From contig JADLGE010000079.1 of NCBI GenBank assembly GCA_020849475.1, forward strand, positions 62,001 to 126,000: 64,000 nucleotides of DNA, written 5' to 3'. The position numbers were made by a program, and so were the translations under genes. This document shows positions 25,598 to 35,240 of this stretch, one piece after another (position 1 is the first letter of the stretch; each line of letters opens with the position of its first letter). Origin of the DNA: Gammaproteobacteria bacterium (GTDB lineage: Bacteria > Pseudomonadota > Gammaproteobacteria > Ga0077536). The notes beneath the pieces are model-generated. The model did not search any database, was not told where the DNA came from, and was given only the letters and a program-made list of their open reading frames with translations.

Positions 25598-26131
25598 ATG
25601 CCAAAACTGAACGATGCCGAGCGCGACAGCTTTCTCGCCGGCGAAAATCTCATCATGAACATCGCGACCGTCGACAAGGACGGCGCGCCGCTCGTCACAC
25701 CGATATGGTTCATTCACGAAGAAGGCCGCATCTGGTTCACGCCGCGTCAGCATTCCGAATGGCTGCGGCATATCCGTAACGATCCACGCGTCGCGCTCAG
25801 CATCGATGAGCCGGTGATTCCCTACCGCAAGGTGGTGGTGCGCGGCCGCGCCAGCATCGATTTCGAAGTCGGCAATGACGACGCGTGGCGCGACCGCTAT
25901 CGCCGCATCGCGCAGCGCTACATTCCGCTCAACGATGCCAATGCCTATGTCGACGGCACGGACGATCAGCCGCGCGCGCTGTGCTCGGTGACGCTGGCCG
26001 GCGCCGAAGTACGCAGCTGGCGCATGCCGCTCGGCGACGAATCCTATGACGGCATCTGGGCCAAGCGTTACTGGACCAAGGACGCCAAGGTCAAACAGCA
26101 GGCGCCGCAGGTATTCGACAAGAGCGTGTGA
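25598..26131 (+). CDS. Pyridoxamine 5'-phosphate oxidase-like (FMN-binding split-barrel) family protein
   Basis: The protein has 177 residues from ATG 25598, which follows GGGGAG nine bases upstream. The split barrel is seen in MNIATVDKDGAPLVTPIWF, RIWFTPRQHSEW and NDPRVALSIDEP. The family binds FMN or F420 and includes PNPOx-like reductases of unknown substrate. It is cytosolic. Next comes a separate efflux operon starting 42-57 nt later, so the two might share a transcript, though I see no functional tie. Confidence 0.8.
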   Translation: MPKLNDAERDSFLAGENLIMNIATVDKDGAPLVTPIWFIHEEGRIWFTPRQHSEWLRHIRNDPRVALSIDEPVIPYRKVVVRGRASIDFEVGNDDAWRDRYRRIAQRYIPLNDANAYVDGTDDQPRALCSVTLAGAEVRSWRMPLGDESYDGIWAKRYWTKDAKVKQQAPQVFDKSV

Positions 26132-26172
26132 CGCGCTGACCGGGCGCGCTGTCGCAGGGCAGCGCGTCGCGC

Positions 26173-27609
26173 GTGATGACGATGGACATGAGCCAAGCCG
26201 TATTGCGTTGCGCGCTGCTGACCGGCCTGCTGCTGACGGCTGGCTGTGGGTTGCAACGCTATGAAGCCGCGCCACTCGACCAGGCGCGCGTGCCGGGCGC
26301 GGCCCTGAACGCGCGTCTCGACGATGCCGAACTCGGCGCCGCGATGACGCGTCACGGCGCGGTGAATGCCTGGCCGCTGCTGGAATGGACACCTGCGCAG
26401 CTCGCGCTGGCGGCGGCGCTGCGCAGTCCCGAGGTGCGCGTCGCGCAGGCCGCGCTTGCCACCGCACAGGCGGCCCGCGCAGTGGCGGCGCAGCGCGCCA
26501 ATCCGGCGCTCGCCATGAATCTCGAACACCACGGCCACCGCGACAGCGACCAGTCCTCGCACTGGAGTGTCGGGCCGAGCATCGAATTTTCCTTGAGCCC
26601 GATGTCGCGCAAGCGCATCGCCGTGGCGTTGGCCGACACCGCGGTGGTGGCGGCGCGCATCGACGTGCTCGACAGCGCCTGGCAGGCGCGCGACACGGCC
26701 GAGCTTGCGGCCCTGGACGTCCTCGAACAGCGCGCCTTGAGCCCCTTGCTCAAGCGCGAAGTCGAAGCGCGTGCGCAATTGGTGGCGGCGGCGCGCGCGC
26801 AGGTCGCGGCCGGCGTTGATTACGCCTTCGAATGGCAGACCCTGGAACTTGAAGCCAATAACGCGCGCCTCGCCGAATTGGACGCCGCCCGTGTGCGGCG
26901 CGTCGCGCAGGCCGCGCTCGGCGCGGCATTGCACGTCGACGACGCGACGCTCACCGAGCTCGCGGTGGTGACGCCCGCCGCGCCGATGCCGCTCGAATTC
27001 GCGACCCTGCAGGCGCACAGCCTCAACGCCCACCCGGACATCCTGCGCGCGCTGGCGGACTATGCGCGCGCCGAACACCAACTCGCGCTGGCGGTCGACG
27101 CGCAATATCCAGAACTGCGATTGAGTCCCGGCTATTTTTTCGATCAAGGGGACAATGTGTGGTCGCTGGTCGGCGGCGTGGTCGTGCCCTTGTTCGCCAC
27201 CCAGGACGCCGCCATCGCCCAAGCGAGCGCGGCGCGCGACACCGCGCGCGAACATTTCTACGCGACGCAGGCCGCCACCATCGCCGCTTTGCACAGCGCG
27301 TGGTCACAGTGGCAGGCCGCGCACGACGCCGAAACCGCCACGCGCAAAGTCGCGGATGACATCGACGCCAGCGCTGCGGCCTTGCGCAAGGGCGAACGCG
27401 ACGGCATCGTCGACAAGCTCATCGTGGCGCGCGCCGGCGTGCAGCAGGCCGAAGTCGCCAGTCGCATGGCGAGCAGCTTGGCCTTGACCCGTCGCGCGTT
27501 CGCGGCGCTCGAAACGACGGCGCGCGTGGCGCTCGACGACGCGCCTTTCAATGCTTATCTCAATGAGCTCGATGGCGAGTCCACGCCGTCCAGCCCGGTG
27601 CAACCCTGA
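26173..27609 (+). CDS. TolC/CusC-type outer membrane efflux lipoprotein
   Basis: The protein has up to 478 residues. It begins with a lipoprotein signal (LRCALLTGLLLTAGC, lipobox LTAGC). The rest is alpha-helical and Ala-rich, with two homologous halves of the outer membrane efflux family; segments such as LDVLEQRALSPLLKREVEARAQL and PELRLSPGYFFDQG are in the TolC manner. The start could be GTG 26173 or any of ATG 26176, 26182 or 26188; no strong ribosome site decides. It forms the outer-membrane channel of a tripartite pump. Its TGA (27607-27609) overlaps the adaptor gene's ATG. Confidence 0.85.
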   Translation: MMTMDMSQAVLRCALLTGLLLTAGCGLQRYEAAPLDQARVPGAALNARLDDAELGAAMTRHGAVNAWPLLEWTPAQLALAAALRSPEVRVAQAALATAQAARAVAAQRANPALAMNLEHHGHRDSDQSSHWSVGPSIEFSLSPMSRKRIAVALADTAVVAARIDVLDSAWQARDTAELAALDVLEQRALSPLLKREVEARAQLVAAARAQVAAGVDYAFEWQTLELEANNARLAELDAARVRRVAQAALGAALHVDDATLTELAVVTPAAPMPLEFATLQAHSLNAHPDILRALADYARAEHQLALAVDAQYPELRLSPGYFFDQGDNVWSLVGGVVVPLFATQDAAIAQASAARDTAREHFYATQAATIAALHSAWSQWQAAHDAETATRKVADDIDASAAALRKGERDGIVDKLIVARAGVQQAEVASRMASSLALTRRAFAALETTARVALDDAPFNAYLNELDGESTPSSPVQP

Positions 27610-28637
27610 TGCGTGCATGGCTCTTGATCATCGGCATTGCGCTGGGCGTCGCCGCCAGTGCTTTGTGGCAGGCACGCCATACGGAGCATGAGCAAGGCGC
27701 TGCTGACGTCAGTGCGGCTGGCCACCAACAGGCTGCGTCCGCACGCGATGAAAACACCGACGCTGCGGACGCGGCGCGCGTGCATCTCGATGCGGATGCC
27801 CGCGCCCTGGCCGACATCGAGACCGCGCCCGCGCAGGCCACGCAACTCGAGGTCGAGCAATACACGCCCGGCCGTGTGCTCGATGGCGGCGAACTGCTGG
27901 CGGCCTTGCGCGAACGGCGTGCCGCGCGCGAAGCCATGCATGCGCAGCAGGACTTGCTGGCCACCCAGCGCGCACGTCTCGAACGTTTGCGCGGTTTTGC
28001 CGCGCGCGGTGAAATCACCGTCGCGCGCGAACTCAATGCCTTGGAATTGAGTGTGCGTCGCGAAGCCGACGTCGCGGCCACTCGCGCCGCGCAGATGGCG
28101 GCCAGCGACGCGCAGCTGCGCGCGCGCTGGGGTGCGACCTTGGCAGGCGCCGACGGTCTCGATGCGCGGCTGGCCGCGGGTGACGCGCAGCTGGTGGAAT
28201 TCGCCGCGCCGGCACAGCCGCGCCAGGTGCATGTCGCGCGCGACGACCAACGCGCCGCGGCGCTGACGGGCGAAGTGTTGGGCGCGGCGCCAGCGGCGCT
28301 CGGCGCCACGCCGACCAGCACCTGGGTGGCGCTGGTGGTCGACACCAGCCTGCGCGTCGGTATGCGTGTCGGTGTATGGGTGCCGGCGGGCGCGGCCATC
28401 GGCGGCGTGCTGGTGCCAGCGCAGGCCATCGTCTGGCATGGCGGCGCGCAGTGGTATTACGTCGAAATTGCGCCGGGCGAGTTCGAACGGCGCCGCCTCG
28501 GCGCGTCACATCGACACGCGCTCGGCATCGTCGTCAGCGACGGTCTCCGCGCCGGCAGTGCGGTGGTGGTGCGCGGTGCGCAGGCGCTGCTGGCGGAACA
28601 ACTGCGCCAGCACATTCCGTCCGAAGATGATGACTGA
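27609..28637 (+). CDS. RND efflux periplasmic adaptor (membrane fusion) protein
   Basis: The protein has 342 residues. A single N-terminal anchor (AWLLIIGIALGVAASALW) is followed by a coiled-coil hairpin (AALRERRAAREAMHAQQ... to ...LERLRGFAARGEI) and a beta-barrel and membrane-proximal region (YYVEIAPGEFERRRLGAS). It couples the outer-membrane channel to the inner-membrane pump. Its ATG overlaps the TGA of the channel gene by one base. At 342 residues it is short for a CusB or CzcB type adaptor and shows no metal-binding extension, so the substrate type is left open. Confidence 0.82.
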   Translation: MRAWLLIIGIALGVAASALWQARHTEHEQGAADVSAAGHQQAASARDENTDAADAARVHLDADARALADIETAPAQATQLEVEQYTPGRVLDGGELLAALRERRAAREAMHAQQDLLATQRARLERLRGFAARGEITVARELNALELSVRREADVAATRAAQMAASDAQLRARWGATLAGADGLDARLAAGDAQLVEFAAPAQPRQVHVARDDQRAAALTGEVLGAAPAALGATPTSTWVALVVDTSLRVGMRVGVWVPAGAAIGGVLVPAQAIVWHGGAQWYYVEIAPGEFERRRLGASHRHALGIVVSDGLRAGSAVVVRGAQALLAEQLRQHIPSEDDD

Positions 28638-28667
28638 CCTGCGCCTGCCGCGCGCTGGGCGAGCGTC

Positions 28668-31600
28668 ATGCTGAGCGCGCTGGTCCGCTTCGCCATCGAG
28701 CGCCGCGCGGTGGTGCTGGTGGCGGCGCTCGCGCTGGTCGTCTATGGCGTGTTCAAACTGTCCAATACCGGCCTCGACATCTTTCCCGAATTCGCGCCCA
28801 AGCTCGTCATCGTGCAGACCGAGGCGCCGGGTTTGAGCGCCGAACAGGTCGAGGTGCTGGTCACGCAGCCGCTGGAGGGCGCGCTCGGCGGCCTCATCAA
28901 TCTCGATCACCAGCGCTCGGAGTCGATACAGGGGCTGTCGATCCTGACCCTGGTGTTCAACGACAGCAGCGACATCTACCGCAATCGCAACCAGGTGAGC
29001 GAACGCCTCGCGAGTGTCGCGGCCTTGCTGCCGGCCGGCGTGCGCGAGCCGGTGATCGCGCCGCTGGCATCGTCGTCGGCCACGGTGCGCACCATCGCTC
29101 TGGTGGCGGCCGATGATGATGCCTTGCGCCTGCGCGATCTGACCGAGCAGGTGGTGGTGCCGCGCATGCTCGGCGTGCCGGGCGTGGCCGACGTGAATAT
29201 CTTCGGCGGCGCCGCGCGCGCGCTCCTCATCACGCCGCGCGACGCTGCCATGGCGCGCCTCGGCGTGAGCATGGCGGATTTGAGCGCGGCGGCGCGCAAC
29301 GCCAGCGCCGACCTGGCCTTGGGCGTGGTCGAGAACACCAATCAGCAGATTGCCATCACCGGCGCCGGCGCGAGCCTCACGCCCGAGACCTTGGCCGCCG
29401 CCACGCTGCGTGTCGAAGACAGCAGTGTCGTGACCCTCGCCGATGTCGCCGACGTCGGGTGGGGCGCGCTGCCGCGCATCAGCGCCGCGCAGGTCGGCGG
29501 CCGGCCGGCGGTGGTGATGATGGTGATTGGCCAACTCGGCGCCAACACCTTGACGGTCTCGAACAAGCTCGACGAGGTGCTCGCCGATCTTGAACCGGCG
29601 CTGGCCCAGCAGCATGTCACGCTGCACGGGCGCCTGTTCGTGCCGGCCGAATACATCACCACCGCCATCGGCGACATCGCCCGGCATCTGTTGTTCGGCG
29701 GCGCGCTGGTGCTGCTGGTGTTGCTCATCGGTCTGTACAACCTGCGCACCGCGCTGATCTCGGCGCTGGCGATTCCGCTGTCCCTGATGACGGCGGTCAT
29801 CGTCCTGATCGCGAGCGGCGTCAATCTCAATGTGCTCGTCATCGGCGGGCTTGCCATCGCACTCGGCGAAGTGGTGGACGACGCCATCATCGACACCGAG
29901 AACATTTTTCGCCGCCTGCGCGAAGCGCGCGCCGGTGAAGACCTGGCGAGCGTGGCGCTGGCGGCGTCGCTGGAGGTGCGCGGCTCGGTGGTCTACGCGA
30001 CCTTCATCGTGGCCCTGGTGTTCGTGCCCTTGCTGACCTTGGGCGGCGTCAGCGGGCGTTTGTTCGCGCCCTTGGGGCTGGCCTATATCCTCGCGGTGCT
30101 GGCGTCCTTGCTGGTGGCCGTCACGGTCACGCCGGCGCTGTGCGTGAGCCTGCTCGGCCAGGCGCGCTTCAGCGCGCGCGAAGCGCCGATTTTTCACTGG
30201 TTGAACCCGCGTTACATGAGTGCGGTGCGCGCATTCGCCGAGCGTCCGCTGCTGGCGGTGAGCTTGAGTGCGCTGTGCGTGCTGGCGGTCGCGGCGCTGA
30301 CGCCGGGCCTCGGCGCGCGTTTTCTGCCGGACTTGCGCGAAGGTCATTTCATCGTGCACACCACTGGCCTGCCGGGCACCAGTCTCGATGAATCGCTGCG
30401 CATGGGCAGCAATCTCACGCGCCGCTTTCTCGACATCAAAGGCGTGGATTCAGTCTCGCAATGGGCGGGCCGCGCCGAACGCGGCGCCGATACCTACGGC
30501 AGTCATTACAGCGAGTATGAGATTGGCCTCGCGCCGGCCAGCGGCACCGGGCAGCAGCGCGTGCTCGAGCAACTACGCGCGGTGCTCGGCGACTATCCCG
30601 GCATCACGTTCGAGGCCAACACCTTCCTGACCGAACGCATCGACGAAACAATTTCCGGCTACACCGCGCCGGTGGTGGTCAATCTGTATGGCTCCGATCT
30701 CGATGTGCTGGACGCCAAAGCGCTGGAACTCGCGGCCTTGATGCGCGCAGTGCCGGGCGCGGCCAATGTGCGCGTGCGCGCGGCCTACGACACGCCCAAT
30801 CTGCGCATCGCGCTCGATGCCACGCGCCTCGCGCGATATGGCCTGTCGGCGCGCAGCGCGCTGGAAGCGGTGCAGAGCGCCTACAGCGGTCTCGCCGTCA
30901 ACGAAGCGCAGGCCGGCAATCGACGCGTGCCGGTGACGGTGCTGCTGGACGCCGCCACGCGCGGCGACGCCGAGCGCTTGGGCGACGTCATCATTGCCGC
31001 CGATCAAGGCGAGCCGGTGCGTCTGCGCGAGGTGGCGGATATCACGCAGAGCGCCGGACGCTACAACATTCTGCACCGCGACGCGCAGCGTCTGCAGGTG
31101 GTGACGGCACAGGTCGAAGGTCGCGATCTCGGCGGCTTCATGCGTGCGCTGCGCCAGCAGGTGTTCACGCATATGCGCTTCCCCGAAGGCGTGCACGCCG
31201 AATTCAGCGGCGCGGCGGTGGAGCAGGCCGATGCGCGCCGTGACCTCATCGCCCATGCCGCGATTGCCGGCGTCGGCGTGCTGCTGCTGATTTACATGGC
31301 GGTCGGACGCTTGCGCTACCTGTTATTGATCCTCATGAACCTGCCGTTCTCGCTGGTCGGCGGCGTGCTGGCGGTGGTGCTGGGTGGCGGTGTGGTGTCG
31401 GTCGGTTCGGTGGTGGGCTTCGTCACGCTGTTCGGCATCACGGTGCGCAACAGCATCATGCTGGTCTCGCACTACGAACACCTGGTGCAGCGCGAAGGCT
31501 GCGCGTGGAATCTGGACACCGCGCTGCGCGGCGCGCGCGAACGCCTGCCGGCCATCCTCATGACCGCGCTGGTGACGGCGCTGGCGATGCTGCCGCTGAC

Positions 31601-31757
31601 CATCGACAGCGATAATCCCGGCCGCGAGATCATGGGGCCGATGGCGGCCATCATCATCGGCGGCCTGGTGTCGTCGACGCTCCTGAACCTGCTGGTGATG
31701 CCGGCGCTGCTGTATCGCTACGGTCGCTTTGCCGAGCGCGGCCACGCGCACATGTGA
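28668..31757 (+). CDS. RND efflux transporter permease (CzcA/CusA-like)
   Basis: The protein has 1029 residues, the usual RND pump length. It has the N-terminal transmembrane helix (RRAVVLVAALALVVYGVFKL), the pore domains (TEAPGLSAEQVEVLVTQPLEG) and the transmembrane motif ALGEVVDDAIIDTENI, whose acidic residues carry protons. The ending near SSTLLNLLVMPALLYRYG is typical. The EVVDDA...ENI pattern is near the heavy-metal-efflux (HME) subgroup and distinct from AcrB. I see no clear Met cluster for Cu or Ag, so the cargo is uncertain. It follows the adaptor by 30 nt. Together with 26173 and 27609 the gene set makes a full tripartite pump. Confidence 0.88.
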   Translation: MLSALVRFAIERRAVVLVAALALVVYGVFKLSNTGLDIFPEFAPKLVIVQTEAPGLSAEQVEVLVTQPLEGALGGLINLDHQRSESIQGLSILTLVFNDSSDIYRNRNQVSERLASVAALLPAGVREPVIAPLASSSATVRTIALVAADDDALRLRDLTEQVVVPRMLGVPGVADVNIFGGAARALLITPRDAAMARLGVSMADLSAAARNASADLALGVVENTNQQIAITGAGASLTPETLAAATLRVEDSSVVTLADVADVGWGALPRISAAQVGGRPAVVMMVIGQLGANTLTVSNKLDEVLADLEPALAQQHVTLHGRLFVPAEYITTAIGDIARHLLFGGALVLLVLLIGLYNLRTALISALAIPLSLMTAVIVLIASGVNLNVLVIGGLAIALGEVVDDAIIDTENIFRRLREARAGEDLASVALAASLEVRGSVVYATFIVALVFVPLLTLGGVSGRLFAPLGLAYILAVLASLLVAVTVTPALCVSLLGQARFSAREAPIFHWLNPRYMSAVRAFAERPLLAVSLSALCVLAVAALTPGLGARFLPDLREGHFIVHTTGLPGTSLDESLRMGSNLTRRFLDIKGVDSVSQWAGRAERGADTYGSHYSEYEIGLAPASGTGQQRVLEQLRAVLGDYPGITFEANTFLTERIDETISGYTAPVVVNLYGSDLDVLDAKALELAALMRAVPGAANVRVRAAYDTPNLRIALDATRLARYGLSARSALEAVQSAYSGLAVNEAQAGNRRVPVTVLLDAATRGDAERLGDVIIAADQGEPVRLREVADITQSAGRYNILHRDAQRLQVVTAQVEGRDLGGFMRALRQQVFTHMRFPEGVHAEFSGAAVEQADARRDLIAHAAIAGVGVLLLIYMAVGRLRYLLLILMNLPFSLVGGVLAVVLGGGVVSVGSVVGFVTLFGITVRNSIMLVSHYEHLVQREGCAWNLDTALRGARERLPAILMTALVTALAMLPLTIDSDNPGREIMGPMAAIIIGGLVSSTLLNLLVMPALLYRYGRFAERGHAHM

Positions 31758-31890
31758 ACCGCGCGCGATTTCGCGTATGGTCGCGCCTCGGCGTTGCGGA
31801 CTTTGCGCGTGGCAGTGGCACAACCACATTGCGCGCACGGCCATGGGTGCTTCACGGTCAGCGCGCAGCGAATAATTTCCGGGGGAGTGC

Positions 31891-33132
31891 ATGAGCAACA
31901 CCGCGTCTGTCGATTCCAAGTACGCGTGGGCGAGGCTGTTCGCCTGCCTGACCTTGACCACCATCGGCAGCGCCGGCATGTACGTGGTGGTGGTGGCCCT
32001 GCCAGCCTTTCAGGTGGATTTCGCCATTTCTCGCGCCGGCGCCTCGCTGCCGTTCACGATGGTCATGCTCGGCTTCGGCATCGGCGGCATCGTCACCGGC
32101 AAGCTCATCGACCGCTATGGCGTGGCGCTGCCGATAGCAGGCTGCGCGCTGGCCCTGGGGCTGTCCTTGCTGTGCGCGGCCCATGCGCCCAACTATCCCT
32201 TGTTCCTGCTCGCCCATGTCGCGCTCGGCTGGTTCGGGCCGGCGTCGACCTTTGGACCGCTGCTGGCGGATATTTCCAAATGGTTTTTCAAACGCCGCGG
32301 CCTCGCGGTCGCGATCGCCGCGAGCGGCAATTACCTCGCCGGCGCGCTGTGGCCAAAGCCTTTGTACAAAATGCTGGAAGCCAATGGCTGGCGCGACACC
32401 TACACCACCATGGCCATGATCAGCGTGACGGTGATGCTGCCGCTGATCTTCATGCTGCGTGCGCGGCCGCACAGCACGGCGGCGGCCGTCAGTCATGGCG
32501 GCTCGGCCGGCTCACCGGCTGAACTCGGACTCACGCCGACCTCCTTGACCGCGCTCCTGTGCGTGGCGGGGGTCGGCTGCTGCGTGGCGATGGCGATGCC
32601 GCAGGTGCATCTCGTGTCGCTGTGCGCCGACCGTGGTTTCGGTGCGGCGCGCGGCGCCGAGATGCTGAGCGTGATGCTGGGCTGCGGCATCGTCAGCCGC
32701 CTCATCTTCGGCCAGTTGTCAGACCGTCTCGGCGGCCTGCGCACGCTGCTCATCAGCGGCATCCTGCAGGGTGTGGCGCTGCTCATGTTCCTGCCGGCGC
32801 AGGGCATGGTCGCGCTATACGTGGCGTCGGCGATGTTCGGTCTGTTCCAGGGCGGCATCGTGCCGTCCTATGCGCTCATCGTGCGTGAGTATTTTCCCGA
32901 GGCGCAGGCCGGTGGCCGCATCGGCCTCATCATTTTTGCCACCATCGTCGGCATGGCATTTGGCGGCTGGGGCTCGGGCGCCATTTACGACTTGAGCCAT
33001 TCCTACACCCTGGCCTTCGTGCACGGCATCGGCTGGAACTTGGTCAACGTGTGGGTGACCGTGTTCCTGCTGTCACGCGCGCGTGGTCGGGGCCATTCGG
33101 CCCACAACGATGGCGCGATGGCCGCGGTTTGA
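31891..33132 (+). CDS. Major facilitator superfamily transporter
   Basis: The protein has 413 residues with twelve probable membrane helices. It shows the MFS loop motif GKLIDRYGVALPIAG in the first half and GQLSDRLGGLRTLL in the second, plus a central hydrophilic linker (RARPHSTAAAVSHGG). The layout matches monocarboxylate or oxalate/formate-like MFS carriers. The substrate is not set. ATG 31891 follows GGGGGAG. The next gene begins 17 nt after its stop and may belong with it. Confidence 0.85.
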   Translation: MSNTASVDSKYAWARLFACLTLTTIGSAGMYVVVVALPAFQVDFAISRAGASLPFTMVMLGFGIGGIVTGKLIDRYGVALPIAGCALALGLSLLCAAHAPNYPLFLLAHVALGWFGPASTFGPLLADISKWFFKRRGLAVAIAASGNYLAGALWPKPLYKMLEANGWRDTYTTMAMISVTVMLPLIFMLRARPHSTAAAVSHGGSAGSPAELGLTPTSLTALLCVAGVGCCVAMAMPQVHLVSLCADRGFGAARGAEMLSVMLGCGIVSRLIFGQLSDRLGGLRTLLISGILQGVALLMFLPAQGMVALYVASAMFGLFQGGIVPSYALIVREYFPEAQAGGRIGLIIFATIVGMAFGGWGSGAIYDLSHSYTLAFVHGIGWNLVNVWVTVFLLSRARGRGHSAHNDGAMAAV

Positions 33133-33149
33133 ATCTGCGAGGACTGAAC

Positions 33150-33563
33150 GTGAGCAAAGATCTGAACTTCGATTCGGTGGCGGCATTCTTCGACGACATC
33201 GCCCGCACCTTTGGCAGCGGCGACCTGGCGGGTTTTCGCGCGCTGTATCAATTGCCGGCAATGGTGGTGGTGCCGCAGGGCGCCTATCCGCTGGCCGACA
33301 GCGCGGAGTTCGATGCGTTCTTCGCGGTGATGCTCGACCGTCTGCGCGAGCAGCATTTCGCGCGTTCGGCCTACAGGGATCTGTCAGTCAAGACCCTCGC
33401 GCCTGGCCTGGCGCTGGCGGCCATGCATTGGACGCGTTATCGCGCCGACGGCAGTGTGCTCGAAACCCTGGGCGCGACCTACACCCTGGTGCGCAATGAC
33501 AATGGCTGGCACATCGTGGCGCTGGTCGGGCATGGCGCCGACGCCGTGCCGGTATTGAGTTAA
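33150..33563 (+). CDS. NTF2-like (SnoaL-type) protein
   Basis: The protein has 137 residues from GTG 33150, with GAGGA just upstream. The pattern AAFFDDIARTFGSGDLAGFRALYQLP is the opening helix of an NTF2-like cone fold, followed by strands ending in ATYTLVRNDNGWHIVALVGHG. The family holds isomerases, hydrolases and ligand-binding proteins, and no catalytic residue can be set here. It follows the MFS gene by 17 nt, so a shared transcript is likely. It converges with argC, whose stop lies 20 nt away. Confidence 0.72.
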   Translation: MSKDLNFDSVAAFFDDIARTFGSGDLAGFRALYQLPAMVVVPQGAYPLADSAEFDAFFAVMLDRLREQHFARSAYRDLSVKTLAPGLALAAMHWTRYRADGSVLETLGATYTLVRNDNGWHIVALVGHGADAVPVLS

Positions 33564-33582
33564 GCCAAGCGGTGCGCCGCCC

Positions 33583-34539
33583 TTACAGGCCGGCGCCTTC
33601 CGCAAGGCTGAGCATGAGATTCATGTTCTGCAGCGCCGCGCCGCTCGCGCCCTTGCCGAGGTTGTCGAGACGCGCGATCAGCATCGCCTGCTGCTCGGCA
33701 TCGTTGGCATAGACGAACACTTCCAGACGGTTGGTGTGATTGAGCGCCTCGGGCTCGATGAAGCTGCCTTCGCGCAAGGCGGACGCGTCGTTCAAAGGGC
33801 GCACCGTGACGAAGGTCTCGCCATCGAAATGCGCCGACAGCGCGTCGTGCAGACGCGCGCCGTTCACCGCGCCCGTGCACTGGCTGTAGTGCAGCGGCAC
33901 GAACACCAGCATGCCGCGTTCGAAATAGCCGACCGACGGCGAGAACACCGGCTTGTGCGTCAACAGGCCATGGCGCTGCATTTCACCGAGATGCTTGTGA
34001 TTGAGCGTCAGGCCATAGGCGCCGAAATTCTGCGGCTGCGTGGCCGGCGTCGCCTGTTGATAGGTTTCAATCATCTTGCGTCCGCCGCCGGAATAGCCCG
34101 ACACCGCGTGCACTGACAGCCGCGCATCGGTGGTCAACACGCCGGCTTCGCGCAGCGGCCGCACCAGCCCTAAGAAGCCGGTCGGATAGCAGCCCGGATT
34201 GGCGACGCGTTTCGCCGCCTTGATGGCCTCACGCTGACCATTGCACAACTCGGCGAAGCCATACACCCAACCCGGCGCGGTGCGATGGACGGTGCTGGCG
34301 TCGATGACGCCGGTGCGCGGATTGTCGATCATCGCCACCGTGGCCTTGGCCGCGTCGTCGGGCAGGCACAGGATCACGAGGTCCACGCCATTGACCACCT
34401 CACGCTTGGCCGCCTCATCCTTGGCCTGCTCACGCGGCAGACTCACCACCCGCACATCGCCCCGCGCACGCAGCCGCTCACGAATCTCGAGCCCGGTGGT
34501 GCCGTGTTCGCCGTCGATGAAGAGGGTGGGGGTGGCCAT
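33583..34539 (-). CDS. argC: N-acetyl-gamma-glutamyl-phosphate reductase, type 2
   Basis: The protein has 318 residues, the length of the shorter type 2 ArgC. The N-terminal NADP fold starts [18 protein letters not shown], the catalytic cysteine is 117 in NPGCYPTG, and the substrate region has [15 protein letters not shown]. It reduces N-acetylglutamyl phosphate to the semialdehyde in arginine synthesis. No other arg genes are near. ATG 34539 is the likely start. Its promoter region contains the REP pair at 34627-34698. Confidence 0.92.
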   Translation of the reverse strand: MATPTLFIDGEHGTTGLEIRERLRARGDVRVVSLPREQAKDEAAKREVVNGVDLVILCLPDDAAKATVAMIDNPRTGVIDASTVHRTAPGWVYGFAELCNGQREAIKAAKRVANPGCYPTGFLGLVRPLREAGVLTTDARLSVHAVSGYSGGGRKMIETYQQATPATQPQNFGAYGLTLNHKHLGEMQRHGLLTHKPVFSPSVGYFERGMLVFVPLHYSQCTGAVNGARLHDALSAHFDGETFVTVRPLNDASALREGSFIEPEALNHTNRLEVFVYANDAEQQAMLIARLDNLGKGASGAALQNMNLMLSLAEGAGL

Positions 34540-34626
34540 GGGCGTCTCGATTCGGGTGATGGGGGGAGGGCGGCATGATACTGGTCCCCACAGGGCGCGG
34601 GAAGAATCGCTGGAATGACGGCTTTT

Positions 34627-34698
34627 GAATGTCAGACTGAAGTCTGACCCACAAAGAGTGGCACGCGTCCCTGTGGGTCAGACTTCAGTCTGACATTC
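34627..34698. repeat. Perfect class A REP pair (BIME-like) upstream of the RAYT gene
   Basis: Two perfect elements: 34627-34652 in reverse (GAATG, TCAGACT, GA, AGTCTGA, CCCAC) and 34673-34698 forward (GTGGG, TCAGACT, TC, AGTCTGA, CATTC). The spacer is exactly 20 nt and the heads face inward. This pair is the best-preserved copy in the window. It lies between the argC start (34539) and the RAYT start (34785), which are divergent. Confidence 0.95.
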
Positions 34699-34784
34699 GA
34701 ACCCAGCGATTCGATTCACATCGCGAGTTCGGCGAGTTACAGTCGCCCCGCGACAGGAAGTCGCGTCATGAATGGAGGCCAAGG

Positions 34785-35234
34785 ATGGTCTATGCGCATC
34801 TGCGCCAGGGACGCGTACCGCTCCCCGGCCAACTCTATTTTCTTACCACCACGACTGACAGGCGACGTCCTCTGTTTGAGGATTTTGCCAGCGCTCGATT
34901 CGTCATCACCGAAATGCGACGACTGCACGATTGTGGTTTGGTGTCTTCCCTGGCGTGGGTTGTGATGCCGGACCATCTTCATTGGCTGCTGGCTCTGGGC
35001 CATAGTCATTCACTGGCGATAGTCGTTAAATTGCTGAAGGGGCGCACGGCGGTGGCGGCCAACCGCGGCGCGCGTCGGCATGGTGCGGTTTGGCAGCAGG
35101 GCTATTTTGAACACGCGGTGAGACAGGACGAAGACGTCGCCAGCATCGCGCGGTACATTGTCGCCAATCCGGTGCGCAGGCGCATCGTGTCGCGTGTTGC
35201 CGATTATCCGCATTGGGATGCGGCCTGGTTGTGA
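34785..35234 (+). CDS. REP-associated tyrosine transposase (RAYT; Y1/IS200-like HUH nuclease)
   Basis: The protein has 149 residues from ATG 34785, six bases after GGAGG. It matches the Y1 transposase (IS200-like, PF01797-type) fold: YFLTTTTDRRRPLF at 18-31, the metal-binding HUH motif as HLH (His64, His66) in VMPDHLHWLLAL, WQQGYFEHAVR at 103-113 and the likely catalytic Tyr124 in ARYIVANPVRR. RAYTs are single-copy, non-IS transposases thought to cut and spread REP hairpins. REP elements of class A flank this gene at 34627-34698 and 35241-35266. The gene looks visibly less GC-rich than its neighbours, which may point to transfer. No terminal inverted repeats or target duplication are visible, so it is not an ordinary insertion sequence. 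Confidence 0.9.
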   Translation: MVYAHLRQGRVPLPGQLYFLTTTTDRRRPLFEDFASARFVITEMRRLHDCGLVSSLAWVVMPDHLHWLLALGHSHSLAIVVKLLKGRTAVAANRGARRHGAVWQQGYFEHAVRQDEDVASIARYIVANPVRRRIVSRVADYPHWDAAWL

Positions 35235-35240
35235 TGGCCT

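Noticed and set aside
28506-30359. A 617-residue His/Arg/Gln-rich frame on the minus strand
   Set aside because: It runs antisense to the RND permease, whose motifs are intact.
34740-34965. An alternative frame starting at 34768 in front of the RAYT gene
   Set aside because: It overlaps the RAYT start in another frame, has no homology, and the RAYT has the better placed GGAGG site.
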